A stretch of 64,000 nucleotides of DNA from assembly GCF_014172405.1 (NCBI RefSeq), contig NZ_WNXC01000007.1:1-64000 (forward strand), in the 5' to 3' direction. Under the pieces are notes generated by a model. It did not search any database, was not told the origin of the DNA, and worked only from the letters and a program-made list of their open reading frames with translations. The DNA comes from Pedobacter gandavensis (GTDB lineage: Bacteria > Bacteroidota > Bacteroidia > Sphingobacteriales > Sphingobacteriaceae). Within the stretch, counting starts at the first letter, position 1. The number at the start of each line of letters is the position of its first letter. A program made the position numbers and the translations under genes. Shown piece by piece: positions 8,053 through 15,194 of this stretch.

Positions 8053-9306
8053 ATGAGTAAGCATGCACTTGTTTCTTTTACCGGAAACACAGAAATCCAT
8101 ACAGAGATCACCCTTACGGGTTCAAAAAGCGAGTGCAACAGGGCATTAATCATTAGTGCTTCAAGTAAAGGAGCGGTAAAAGTAGAGAATATGTCTATTG
8201 CTGCCGATTCTGTCACCCTTGAACGCATCTTAAATCAGATTTCAACCGCAACTCCACATCAACAAACCGTTGATGTGGGACCTGCGGGTACTGCCATGCG
8301 CTTTTTAACGGCTTACCTTCCTACCCTTCCGGGTCAGTTTTTGCTGACTGGTACCGAAAGAATGAAACAACGTCCGATCGGTATTCTGACAGAAGCTTTA
8401 AAAGCAGTAGGCGCCGACATTAGTTATGCTGAAAAAGAAGGCTTCCCGCCATTGAACATTCAGGGTCCACTAAAACAAACAGCGGCAACTGTAAAAATCA
8501 AAGGAGACATTAGCAGTCAGTATATTTCTGCCTTGTTAATGATTGCCCCTAGCTTGGAGCAGGGCCTGACTTTACAGATTGAAGGGGAATTAACCTCTCT
8601 TCCCTATGTAAATATGACCTTGAATATGCTGGAAGAAGCTGGTATCAGTCATTCCTGGGATGGCCAAAACATCAGCATCAAACCACAACCTTTTAAACCA
8701 GCAACATTAGTAGTAGAACCGGATTGGAGCGCAGCCTCTTACTGGTATAGCATTGCTTGTCTGGCCTCAAAAGCAGAAATCTCTCTACCTTATTTAAAGG
8801 AAAAAAGCTTACAAGGTGATAGCCGAATCAGGTCAATCATGACTGCCTTCGGCGTAAAAACAGCGACTACAGCTGAAGGAATTACCCTTTCCTCTACTGA
8901 TAAAAATTTCGACGAAGAGGTTTTAGACCTTAAAGATTGTCCGGATTTAGCACAAACCATTATTGTATGTGCGGCAGCTTTGAAGCAAAACCTTGCTTTC
9001 ACTGGATTGGAGACCTTAAAAATTAAGGAAACTGACCGTGTTAAAGCGCTACAAAATGAACTTGCAAAAATTGGTGTAACTTTAAATGAGGACAACCTTA
9101 TTTATACTTTAAACTGCGAAAATCTTCATTTCCCTGAGCGCGTTATTTTCGGTACTTATGAAGATCACCGCATGGCGATGGCTTTTGCCCCGCTGAGTTT
9201 ATTGATCAAAGAAGTGGTATTGGAAGAAATGGATGTGGTTGAAAAATCATACCCAGACTTTTGGAAAGACCTGGAAAAAGCAGGATTTACAGTTACAGTG
9301 ATTTAA
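8053..9306 (+). CDS. aroA: 3-phosphoshikimate 1-carboxyvinyltransferase (EPSP synthase)
   Basis: This is a 417-residue enzyme joining shikimate-3-phosphate and phosphoenolpyruvate. Diagnostic segments are GSKSECNRALIISA, the glyphosate-region DVGPAGTAMRFLTAYL, GTERMKQRPI, KGDISSQYISALLM, the DWSAASYWYS motif and the C-terminal YEDHRMAMAFAPL. The N-terminal part is slightly short of the 430-residue norm, as usual in Bacteroidota. The start is 2 bp after the previous stop codon, so the genes are probably translationally coupled. Confidence 0.95.
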   Translation: MSKHALVSFTGNTEIHTEITLTGSKSECNRALIISASSKGAVKVENMSIAADSVTLERILNQISTATPHQQTVDVGPAGTAMRFLTAYLPTLPGQFLLTGTERMKQRPIGILTEALKAVGADISYAEKEGFPPLNIQGPLKQTAATVKIKGDISSQYISALLMIAPSLEQGLTLQIEGELTSLPYVNMTLNMLEEAGISHSWDGQNISIKPQPFKPATLVVEPDWSAASYWYSIACLASKAEISLPYLKEKSLQGDSRIRSIMTAFGVKTATTAEGITLSSTDKNFDEEVLDLKDCPDLAQTIIVCAAALKQNLAFTGLETLKIKETDRVKALQNELAKIGVTLNEDNLIYTLNCENLHFPERVIFGTYEDHRMAMAFAPLSLLIKEVVLEEMDVVEKSYPDFWKDLEKAGFTVTVI

Positions 9307-9329
9307 ATTAACCCATAAAAAAACAAAAA

Positions 9330-10424
9330 ATGGCAGGTAATACATTCGGACAATTATTTCGCATCAGCACTTTTGGCGAATCACATGGTGCAGCTATTGG
9401 TGTTATTTTAGATGGCTGTCCGGCACAATTGCCCATTGATCTGGAATTTATTCAGTCGGAACTGGACAAGCGCAGACCCGGACAATCGAAAATCACCACC
9501 CAAAGGAAAGAAAGCGACACCGTTCAAATTCTTTCTGGTGTATTTGAAGGTAAAAGTACCGGTACTCCTATTGCGATGCTGATTCCGAATGAAGATCAAC
9601 GGAGTAAAGATTACAGTCACAATACAGACGTTTACCGTCCTTCTCATGCCGATTACACTTATGATGCAAAATATGGCATCCGCGATCACCGTGGTGGTGG
9701 CCGTTCCTCTGCAAGAGAGACTGCTGCTCGCGTTGCTGCTGGTGCTATTGCCAAGTTGTTTTTAAAGCACCATGGCATTGAAATCTTTGCGCATGTATCG
9801 GCAGTAGGCAAGATTAATGCACCGAATCTGGACTCTTCTTTAACGATAGATCAGCTTTTGGAGATCAGGGAGGAGAACATCGTACGTTGCGCAGATCCGG
9901 CTACGGCAAAGGAAATGATCGAATGTATTGATGGCATTAGAAAAGATGGAGATACGATTGGTGGAAAAGTAAGCTGTATCATCAGAAACTGCCCGGTTGG
10001 CTTAGGCGAACCTGTTTTTGATAAACTACATGCTGATCTTGGAAAAGCGATGTTGAGCATCAATGCGGTACATGGTTTTGAATACGGTTCAGGATTTAGC
10101 GGAAGCGAAATGAGAGGATCGGAACACAATGATATCTTCCTTGTTGGGGAGGACCAGCCAAAAACATTAACCAATTTCTCCGGAGGAATTCAGGGAGGGA
10201 TTGCTAATGGCATGGAAATCGACTTTACAGTTGCATTTAAGCCTGTAGCAACGATTATGCACAACCAACAAACCATTAATGCAGCTGGTGAAGCTGCAGA
10301 AATTAAAGGAAAAGGTCGTCATGATCCATGTGTGGTGCCACGCGCAGTGGTCATTGTGGAAGCCATGGCAGCTTTGGTGTTAGCAGATCAATTACTTAGA
10401 AATAAGAGCAGTAAACTGGATTAA
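9330..10424 (+). CDS. aroC: Chorismate synthase
   Basis: This is a 364-residue FMN-dependent enzyme that makes chorismate from EPSP, the last common step to Phe, Tyr and Trp. Family signatures are FGESHGAAIGVILDGCPAQL near the N-terminus, RRPGQSKITTQRKESD, RPSHADYTYDAKYGIRDHRGGGRSSARETAARVAAGAIAK split over about residues 103-142, and the late FKPVATI and RHDPCVVPRAVVIVEAM segments. It is the last gene of the attenuated operon, 23 bp after aroA and 40 bp before a terminator. tyrA and the other shikimate genes are not in the window. Confidence 0.96.
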   Translation: MAGNTFGQLFRISTFGESHGAAIGVILDGCPAQLPIDLEFIQSELDKRRPGQSKITTQRKESDTVQILSGVFEGKSTGTPIAMLIPNEDQRSKDYSHNTDVYRPSHADYTYDAKYGIRDHRGGGRSSARETAARVAAGAIAKLFLKHHGIEIFAHVSAVGKINAPNLDSSLTIDQLLEIREENIVRCADPATAKEMIECIDGIRKDGDTIGGKVSCIIRNCPVGLGEPVFDKLHADLGKAMLSINAVHGFEYGSGFSGSEMRGSEHNDIFLVGEDQPKTLTNFSGGIQGGIANGMEIDFTVAFKPVATIMHNQQTINAAGEAAEIKGKGRHDPCVVPRAVVIVEAMAALVLADQLLRNKSSKLD

Positions 10425-10464
10425 TCCAATGATTTAGCAGCTCAGTCTGTTAAAGCTGGTCAAT

Positions 10465-10498
10465 AAAAAAGGTGTTCCTCAACAGAACACCTTTTTTT
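10465..10498. terminator. Terminator of the aromatic operon
   Basis: A 7-bp GC-containing stem (GGTGTTC with GAACACC) is flanked by A6 and T7 tracts, extending it to about 13 bp. It lies between aroC and the convergent E1 gene and can serve both directions. Confidence 0.9.
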
Positions 10499-10537
10499 AT
10501 ATATAATTTCTAAAAGACGAATGATCTTTCCTTGGTA

Positions 10538-12961
10538 TTAAAATATAGCGGGAAATTTAGTCGCATTATGTTCATGCATCATTTGGTAAACAGCCTCGAT
10601 AATATCATCTACCGAAGGTTTAGTGAAATAATCACCATCAGAACCATAAGGAGGACGATGTGCTTTTGCACTAATTGTTTTTGGCTGTCCATCCAGGCTA
10701 TAATACCCTTTTTGTTCTTCTAAAATCTGTTGTAAGATAAAAGCAGAGCCACCACCTGGCACATCTTCATCTACGACCAATAATTTATTGGTTTTCGTTA
10801 AAGACTGGGCACATACATGATCGGTATCAAAAGGAAGTAAAGTCTGGGGATCAATGATCTCTACAGAAATACCAAATTGAGCCAGTTCTTCTGCTGCTTC
10901 CTCTACCACTCTCAGTGTTGATCCGTAAGAAACAATCGTGATATCAGCACCTTCTTTAATCACTTCGGCTTTACCTAAAGGAACGGTAAAGTCGCCAACA
11001 TTTTCAGGAAGTTTTTCTTTTAATCTATAGCCATTCAGACATTCAATTACTAAAGCTGGCTCATCAGATCTGAACAAAGTATTGTACATACCAGCAGCTT
11101 GAGTCATATTACGAGGCACACAAATATGCAATCCACGTAAAGAACCAAGGATCATTCCCATAGGAGATCCGGAATGCCATACCCCTTCCAGTCTATGTCC
11201 GCGGGTTCTGATAATTACTGGTGCTTTTTGTCCGGCTTTAGTACGGTAAGATAAACTTGCCAAATCATCACTTAATACATTCAAAGCAAACAACAGGTAA
11301 TCCAGGTATTGAATCTCCGCAATTGGCCTAAGGCCTCTCATTGCCAATCCAATTCCTTGGCCAACAATCGTCATTTCTCTGATTCCTGTATCGGTAATTC
11401 TGAGGTCGCCATATTTAGCCTGCAAACCTGCAAAACCTTGATTTACATCACCAATAGCACCTAAATCCTCTCCAAAAGCAACTAATCTTGGATCGCGACC
11501 AAAGTTCGCATCGAAACAAGCATTTAACAATTCACGACCATCTACCATTTTGCTGGAATCGCTGTATTCAGCAGGCAGCACATCAATTAAGAAAGGGCTA
11601 TCTTTTCCATCGGTAAATAACTTCGAGTTGTATCTTTCTGCATTCAGCTCAGTTTGTTCATTATACCATTCTAGCAGTGCTGTTCTTTCGCTGGAAAGCT
11701 CTTGAACAGTTAGGCGCAAAGCTTTTCTGGCAGAGGAAATCACCTCTTTACGCATGGCATCTGGCGTGCTGGCCAATTGAGCTGTAATTTTAGTGATGGC
11801 AGGATTTCCGTTAGCCACCTTATTGATCAATTCAATGACCTGATCTTTTTCAATTTTAATTGAAGCAAGGAACTCATTCCAGGCTTCTTTTTGGGTATCA
11901 CGAACCATTTTCTTGGCCGTATCTTCCATTTCCACCAATTCTTCTTCAGAGATAATGGCTGATTCAATCATCCATTTACGCATCTGAACGATACAATCGA
12001 ACTCTTTTTCCCATTCTAAGCGCGCTTTATCTTTATAGCGTTCGTGGGAACCAGAAGTAGAATGTCCTTGTGGCTGTGTAACCTCTGTAACGTGGATCAT
12101 TACCGGAACATGTTCTGTACGGCATACATCGATCGCTTTTTGGTAGGTTTCACATAAAGCCGGGTAATCCCAACCTTTTACTTTATAGATCTCATATCCA
12201 TCGGCATTTTCATCCCTTTGGAAACCTTTGAGAATCTCAGAAATATCTTCTTTAGTAGTTTGATACTTTGCAGGAACAGAAATTCCATATCCATCATCCC
12301 AAATAGAGATGGCCATCGGAATTTGTAAAACTCCTGCGGCATTGATCGACTCGAAAAAGATCCCTTCAGAGGTAGAAGCATTACCAATTGTTCCAAAGGC
12401 TACTTCATTTCCTTCCACAGAAAAGTTTTTCAGGTATTCTAACTCTGGATTTTGTCTGAACAATTTGGAAGCATAAGCCAGTCCGACTAATCTTGCCATT
12501 TGTCCACCTGTAGGAGCAATATCTGAAGAACAGTTTTTCATGGCTGTCTGGTCTTTCCAATTTCCATCTTCATCGATAGAACGGCTTGCAAAGTGACAGT
12601 TCATTTGTCTGCCTGCGGATGCAGGTTCAGCTTCAACACTAGGGTTGGCGTATAATTGGGCAAAAAATTCTTTGATGGTACAAATGCCTGTAGCAAATGC
12701 AAAAGTCTGATCTCTGTAATAGCCAGAGCGCCAGTCTCCATTCTTAAAGGCTTTGGCCATGGCAATCTGAGGAACTTCCTTTCCATCACCAAAAATACCA
12801 AACTTCGCCTTACCCGTTAACACCTCCTTACGACCCAATAAACTGGCTTGTCGACTCTCGAAAGCAATTTTATAGTCGTTTACCACAATAGTCTTAAAGT
12901 CCTCAAAACTTAACTCTGAAGCATCAATAGGATTGGTAGTAGGTGTAATATCAGGCATCAT
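10538..12961 (-). CDS. Fused alpha/beta E1 component of a 2-oxo acid dehydrogenase
   Basis: This is an 807-residue thiamine-diphosphate enzyme that decarboxylates a 2-oxo acid, most likely a branched-chain one, and passes the acyl group to the E2 lipoyl domain. The first half is E1-alpha-like, with a thiamine-site segment GTIGNASTSEGIFF...WDDGYGIS. The second half, from about residue 460, is E1-beta-like (LVAFGEDLGAIGDVNQGF, RITDTGIREMTIVGQGIGLAMRGLRPIAEIQY). In many bacteria these are two genes. E2 and E3 are not in the window. The start is ambiguous between adjacent ATG codons at 12961 and 12958. Confidence 0.88.
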   Translation of the reverse strand: MMPDITPTTNPIDASELSFEDFKTIVVNDYKIAFESRQASLLGRKEVLTGKAKFGIFGDGKEVPQIAMAKAFKNGDWRSGYYRDQTFAFATGICTIKEFFAQLYANPSVEAEPASAGRQMNCHFASRSIDEDGNWKDQTAMKNCSSDIAPTGGQMARLVGLAYASKLFRQNPELEYLKNFSVEGNEVAFGTIGNASTSEGIFFESINAAGVLQIPMAISIWDDGYGISVPAKYQTTKEDISEILKGFQRDENADGYEIYKVKGWDYPALCETYQKAIDVCRTEHVPVMIHVTEVTQPQGHSTSGSHERYKDKARLEWEKEFDCIVQMRKWMIESAIISEEELVEMEDTAKKMVRDTQKEAWNEFLASIKIEKDQVIELINKVANGNPAITKITAQLASTPDAMRKEVISSARKALRLTVQELSSERTALLEWYNEQTELNAERYNSKLFTDGKDSPFLIDVLPAEYSDSSKMVDGRELLNACFDANFGRDPRLVAFGEDLGAIGDVNQGFAGLQAKYGDLRITDTGIREMTIVGQGIGLAMRGLRPIAEIQYLDYLLFALNVLSDDLASLSYRTKAGQKAPVIIRTRGHRLEGVWHSGSPMGMILGSLRGLHICVPRNMTQAAGMYNTLFRSDEPALVIECLNGYRLKEKLPENVGDFTVPLGKAEVIKEGADITIVSYGSTLRVVEEAAEELAQFGISVEIIDPQTLLPFDTDHVCAQSLTKTNKLLVVDEDVPGGGSAFILQQILEEQKGYYSLDGQPKTISAKAHRPPYGSDGDYFTKPSVDDIIEAVYQMMHEHNATKFPAIF

Positions 12962-12981
12962 AAGCAATATTAGTTAGGGCA

Positions 12982-12989
12982 CAAAGATA
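12982..12989 (-). promoter_or_regulatory. -7 element for the E1 fusion gene
   Basis: The minus strand reads TATCTTTG, matching TAnnTTTG, 21 bp before the start codon. No clear -33 element was found. Confidence 0.5.
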
Positions 12990-13045
12990 CATAAAATCTA
13001 AAGTATGACTTATGGCTGTTCTGTAATTTATATATTGGAATACTT

Positions 13046-13075
13046 TTTGATTTATGAATCAAAAGTTTAAATTTG
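13046..13075 (+). promoter_or_regulatory. Promoter of the DUF1573 gene
   Basis: TTTG at 13046-13049 and TAAATTTG at 13068-13075 are separated by 18 bp, close to the Bacteroidota consensus spacing. The start codon follows 18 bp later. Confidence 0.6.
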
Positions 13076-13093
13076 CTTTAAATCACCATAATC

Positions 13094-13486
13094 ATGAAAA
13101 AGTTATTACTATTATTTACATTAATTTTAGGAGTAAGTGTTGCTACTAACGCTCAAACAAAACCAGCTGAGTTCAAATTTGATAAGGAGCTGAACGATTT
13201 TGGTAAAATCCCTGTAAACAAAGCTGCAACCATTGAGTTTAAATTCGTTAACACTGGAGATCAACCATTGATTATTTCAAAAGTAGAGACTACTTGTGGT
13301 TGTACAGTACCTGAATACACTCAAGTTCCTGTGAAAAAAGGAGAAGGTGGTACCATTAAAGTGACTTATAACCCAACTGGTGCTGCAATGCCATTTAGCA
13401 AAGCGATTACCATCACTTCAAATGCTAAAACCACTACTAAAGTTTTATACATCAAAGGTGAAACTGTAGCAGCTCCTACTAAGTAA
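13094..13486 (+). CDS. Secreted DUF1573 protein
   Basis: This is a 130-residue protein with a clear Sec signal peptide (MKKLLLLFTLILGVSVATNA, cleavage probably before QTKPAE). It has one DUF1573 immunoglobulin-like beta-sandwich with the characteristic FDFGKIP-like opening (NDFGKIPVNKAATIEFKFVN) and the conserved TTCGCTVPEY motif. The family is abundant in Bacteroidota and is thought to be periplasmic or surface-exposed, but its function is unknown. It is a monocistronic unit with its own promoter and a terminator 22 bp after the stop codon. Confidence 0.85.
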   Translation: MKKLLLLFTLILGVSVATNAQTKPAEFKFDKELNDFGKIPVNKAATIEFKFVNTGDQPLIISKVETTCGCTVPEYTQVPVKKGEGGTIKVTYNPTGAAMPFSKAITITSNAKTTTKVLYIKGETVAAPTK

Positions 13487-13508
13487 TTTTTAAAACGATA
13501 TTTTTATT

Positions 13509-13535
13509 AAGACCTCGTTCTATAACGAGGTCTTT
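13509..13535 (+). terminator. Terminator after the DUF1573 gene
   Basis: An 11-bp perfect stem (AAGACCTCGTT with AACGAGGTCTT) and loop CTAT are followed by a T-rich tract. That tract is also part of the -7 element of the next gene. Confidence 0.88.
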
Positions 13536-13543
13536 TATTTTTG
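13536..13543 (+). promoter_or_regulatory. -7 element of the aminotransferase gene, fused to the preceding terminator
   Basis: TATTTTTG matches TAnnTTTG and ends 4 bp before the ATG at 13548. The message would be leaderless or nearly so. The element starts inside the T tract of the upstream terminator. Confidence 0.55.
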
Positions 13544-13547
13544 CGAT

Positions 13548-14750
13548 ATGCCTAACATTTCAGAAAAAGGGTTCCAAATGCCCGCATCACCAATCAGAAA
13601 GCTAACTCCATTTGCTGACCAAGCAAAAAAAGATGGCAAAAAAGTTTTTCATTTAAACATTGGACAACCAGATATAGCGACACCAGAAGGCATGCTGAAT
13701 GCCATCAAGAATATAGATTTTGATGTTTGGGCTTATACCCCATCAGAAGGAACGCTATCTTACAGAACCAAATTAGCGGAATACTATAATAAATTAGGGT
13801 ACAACATCACTCCTGCGGATATTTTAGTTACCGTTGGTGGATCTGAGGCGATCACTATTGCCATGCAAACCTGCGTAAATGAAGGTGATGAAATCATCAT
13901 TCCAGAGCCTTTCTATGCGAATTACAATGGATTTGCTTGTATGAGTAATGTGGTTGTAAAACCAATCTTATCACATATTGAGAATGGCTTTGCCCTTCCT
14001 CCTATTGCGGAATTTGAGAAGTTAATCACGCCTCGTACTAAAGCAATCATCATTTGTAACCCGAATAACCCAACTGGTTATTTATATTCTAAAGAAGAAT
14101 TAGAAGCACTTAAGGAACTTTGTCTGAAATACGACTTATTCTTATTTTCTGATGAGGCTTACCGTGAGTTCTGCTACGATGGAAAAGAGTTCATCTCTCC
14201 AATGCATTTAGATGGTCTTGATGAAAATGTGGTAATCATGGATACGGTATCAAAAAGATACAGTGCTTGTGGTGCAAGATTAGGTTGTTTGATTACGAAA
14301 AACAAGGAAGTGATCCAATCTGGGTTAAAGTTTGCACAAGCAAGACTTAGTCCGGGTATGGTTGAACAAATTGCAGGTACCGCAGCAGTGGATACTCCAG
14401 ACAGCTATTTTGAGGCCGTTAATAAAGAATATACGCTTCGTAGAGATACAATTGTAAAAAGATTGAATGCGATTGAAGGTGTTTTTTGTCCGAATCCAGG
14501 TGGTGCATTTTACGTGGTTGCGAAGTTTCCAATTGATGATGCTGACGTATTTTGTCAGTGGATGCTGGAAAGCTTTGAGCATAACAATCAAACAGTTATG
14601 ATGGCTCCTGCTACAGGATTCTACTCTACTCCTGGTTCTGGAAAAAATGAAGTTAGAATGGCTTATGTCTTAAATACTGATGACATTAACCAAGCTATGG
14701 ATTGTCTGGAAATTGCATTAAAACAATATCCTGGTAGAACTATGGCATAA
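13548..14750 (+). CDS. Class I pyridoxal-phosphate aminotransferase (aspartate-type)
   Basis: This is a 400-residue fold-type I aminotransferase. The Schiff-base lysine is in TVSKRYSACGARLG (Lys236), the pyridine-nitrogen aspartate in FSDEAYRE (Asp202), the NPNNPTGY motif gives the conserved Asn, and a C-terminal Arg lies in KNEVRMAYVL. The early segment HLNIGQPDIATPEG resembles subgroup 1-beta/1-gamma aspartate and aromatic transaminases. Substrate is inferred: aspartate, or prephenate or phenylpyruvate in view of the aromatic operon 3 kb upstream, though it is not part of that operon. Confidence 0.85.
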   Translation: MPNISEKGFQMPASPIRKLTPFADQAKKDGKKVFHLNIGQPDIATPEGMLNAIKNIDFDVWAYTPSEGTLSYRTKLAEYYNKLGYNITPADILVTVGGSEAITIAMQTCVNEGDEIIIPEPFYANYNGFACMSNVVVKPILSHIENGFALPPIAEFEKLITPRTKAIIICNPNNPTGYLYSKEELEALKELCLKYDLFLFSDEAYREFCYDGKEFISPMHLDGLDENVVIMDTVSKRYSACGARLGCLITKNKEVIQSGLKFAQARLSPGMVEQIAGTAAVDTPDSYFEAVNKEYTLRRDTIVKRLNAIEGVFCPNPGGAFYVVAKFPIDDADVFCQWMLESFEHNNQTVMMAPATGFYSTPGSGKNEVRMAYVLNTDDINQAMDCLEIALKQYPGRTMA

Positions 14751-14778
14751 AATTCATACATTTGTGTTACTAACACAT

Positions 14779-15142
14779 GGGGCCGTTTTGGATTTGACAG
14801 GGTGGCGCTACGTATGTTAGCATGCAGTGCGTTGTACGGCGAGCACTTAAAAGAGAACGTTCACACTATAATTGGCGAAAATAACTACGCCTTAGCTGCC
14901 TAATTTAGAATTACGCTAGCTTTTGTCCCTCTGACTGCTGCATCGTTAGGTTAGAATATGGGGCATCGAAATAACAATGCTGGCTGCTAATAGGTACGGA
15001 TTAGCGGCGAGATAAAGTACCTAAGGAAAAAGACAAGGTAGGTTTCCGGCCCGTCTGCTCCCGACAATAAAATGGAAAACAAGCATGTAGAAGGCATAAC
15101 TTATCACACAACTGGACAAGGGTTCGAACCCCTTCGGCTCCA
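14779..15142 (+). ncRNA. ssrA: Transfer-messenger RNA (tmRNA)
   Basis: The tRNA-like ends pair as GGGGCCG with CGGCTCC. The 5' end has the typical GGGGCCGTTTTGGATTTGACAGG opening in parts, and the 3' end has the T-arm GGGTTCGAACCCC. An internal resume frame encodes GENNYALAA followed by tandem stop-like TAA. It rescues stalled ribosomes with SmpB. The encoded 3' end reads ACCCA instead of ACCA after the acceptor stem, so CCA must be added or trimmed after transcription. Confidence 0.97.
14874..14903 (+). other. tmRNA proteolysis tag reading frame
   Basis: The codons GGC GAA AAT AAC TAC GCC TTA GCT GCC TAA give the tag GENNYALAA, with resume codon GGC. The hydrophobic ALAA end is the usual ClpXP degradation signal. 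Confidence 0.92.
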
Positions 15143-15145
15143 CCC

Positions 15146-15179
15146 AGAGGGGAATCATTCATGATTCCCCTCTTTTTTT
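15146..15179 (+). terminator. Terminator of tmRNA
   Basis: A 13-bp perfect stem (AGAGGGGAATCAT and its complement) is followed by seven T. It begins four bases after the tmRNA acceptor stem. Confidence 0.92.
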
Positions 15180-15194
15180 ACAGACTAAAATGCC

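Noticed and set aside
14751..15194. tmRNA as a prophage or island attachment site
   Set aside because: tmRNA 3' ends are common integration sites, but no integrase or repeated 3' end follows; a terminator and a glycosidase gene do.
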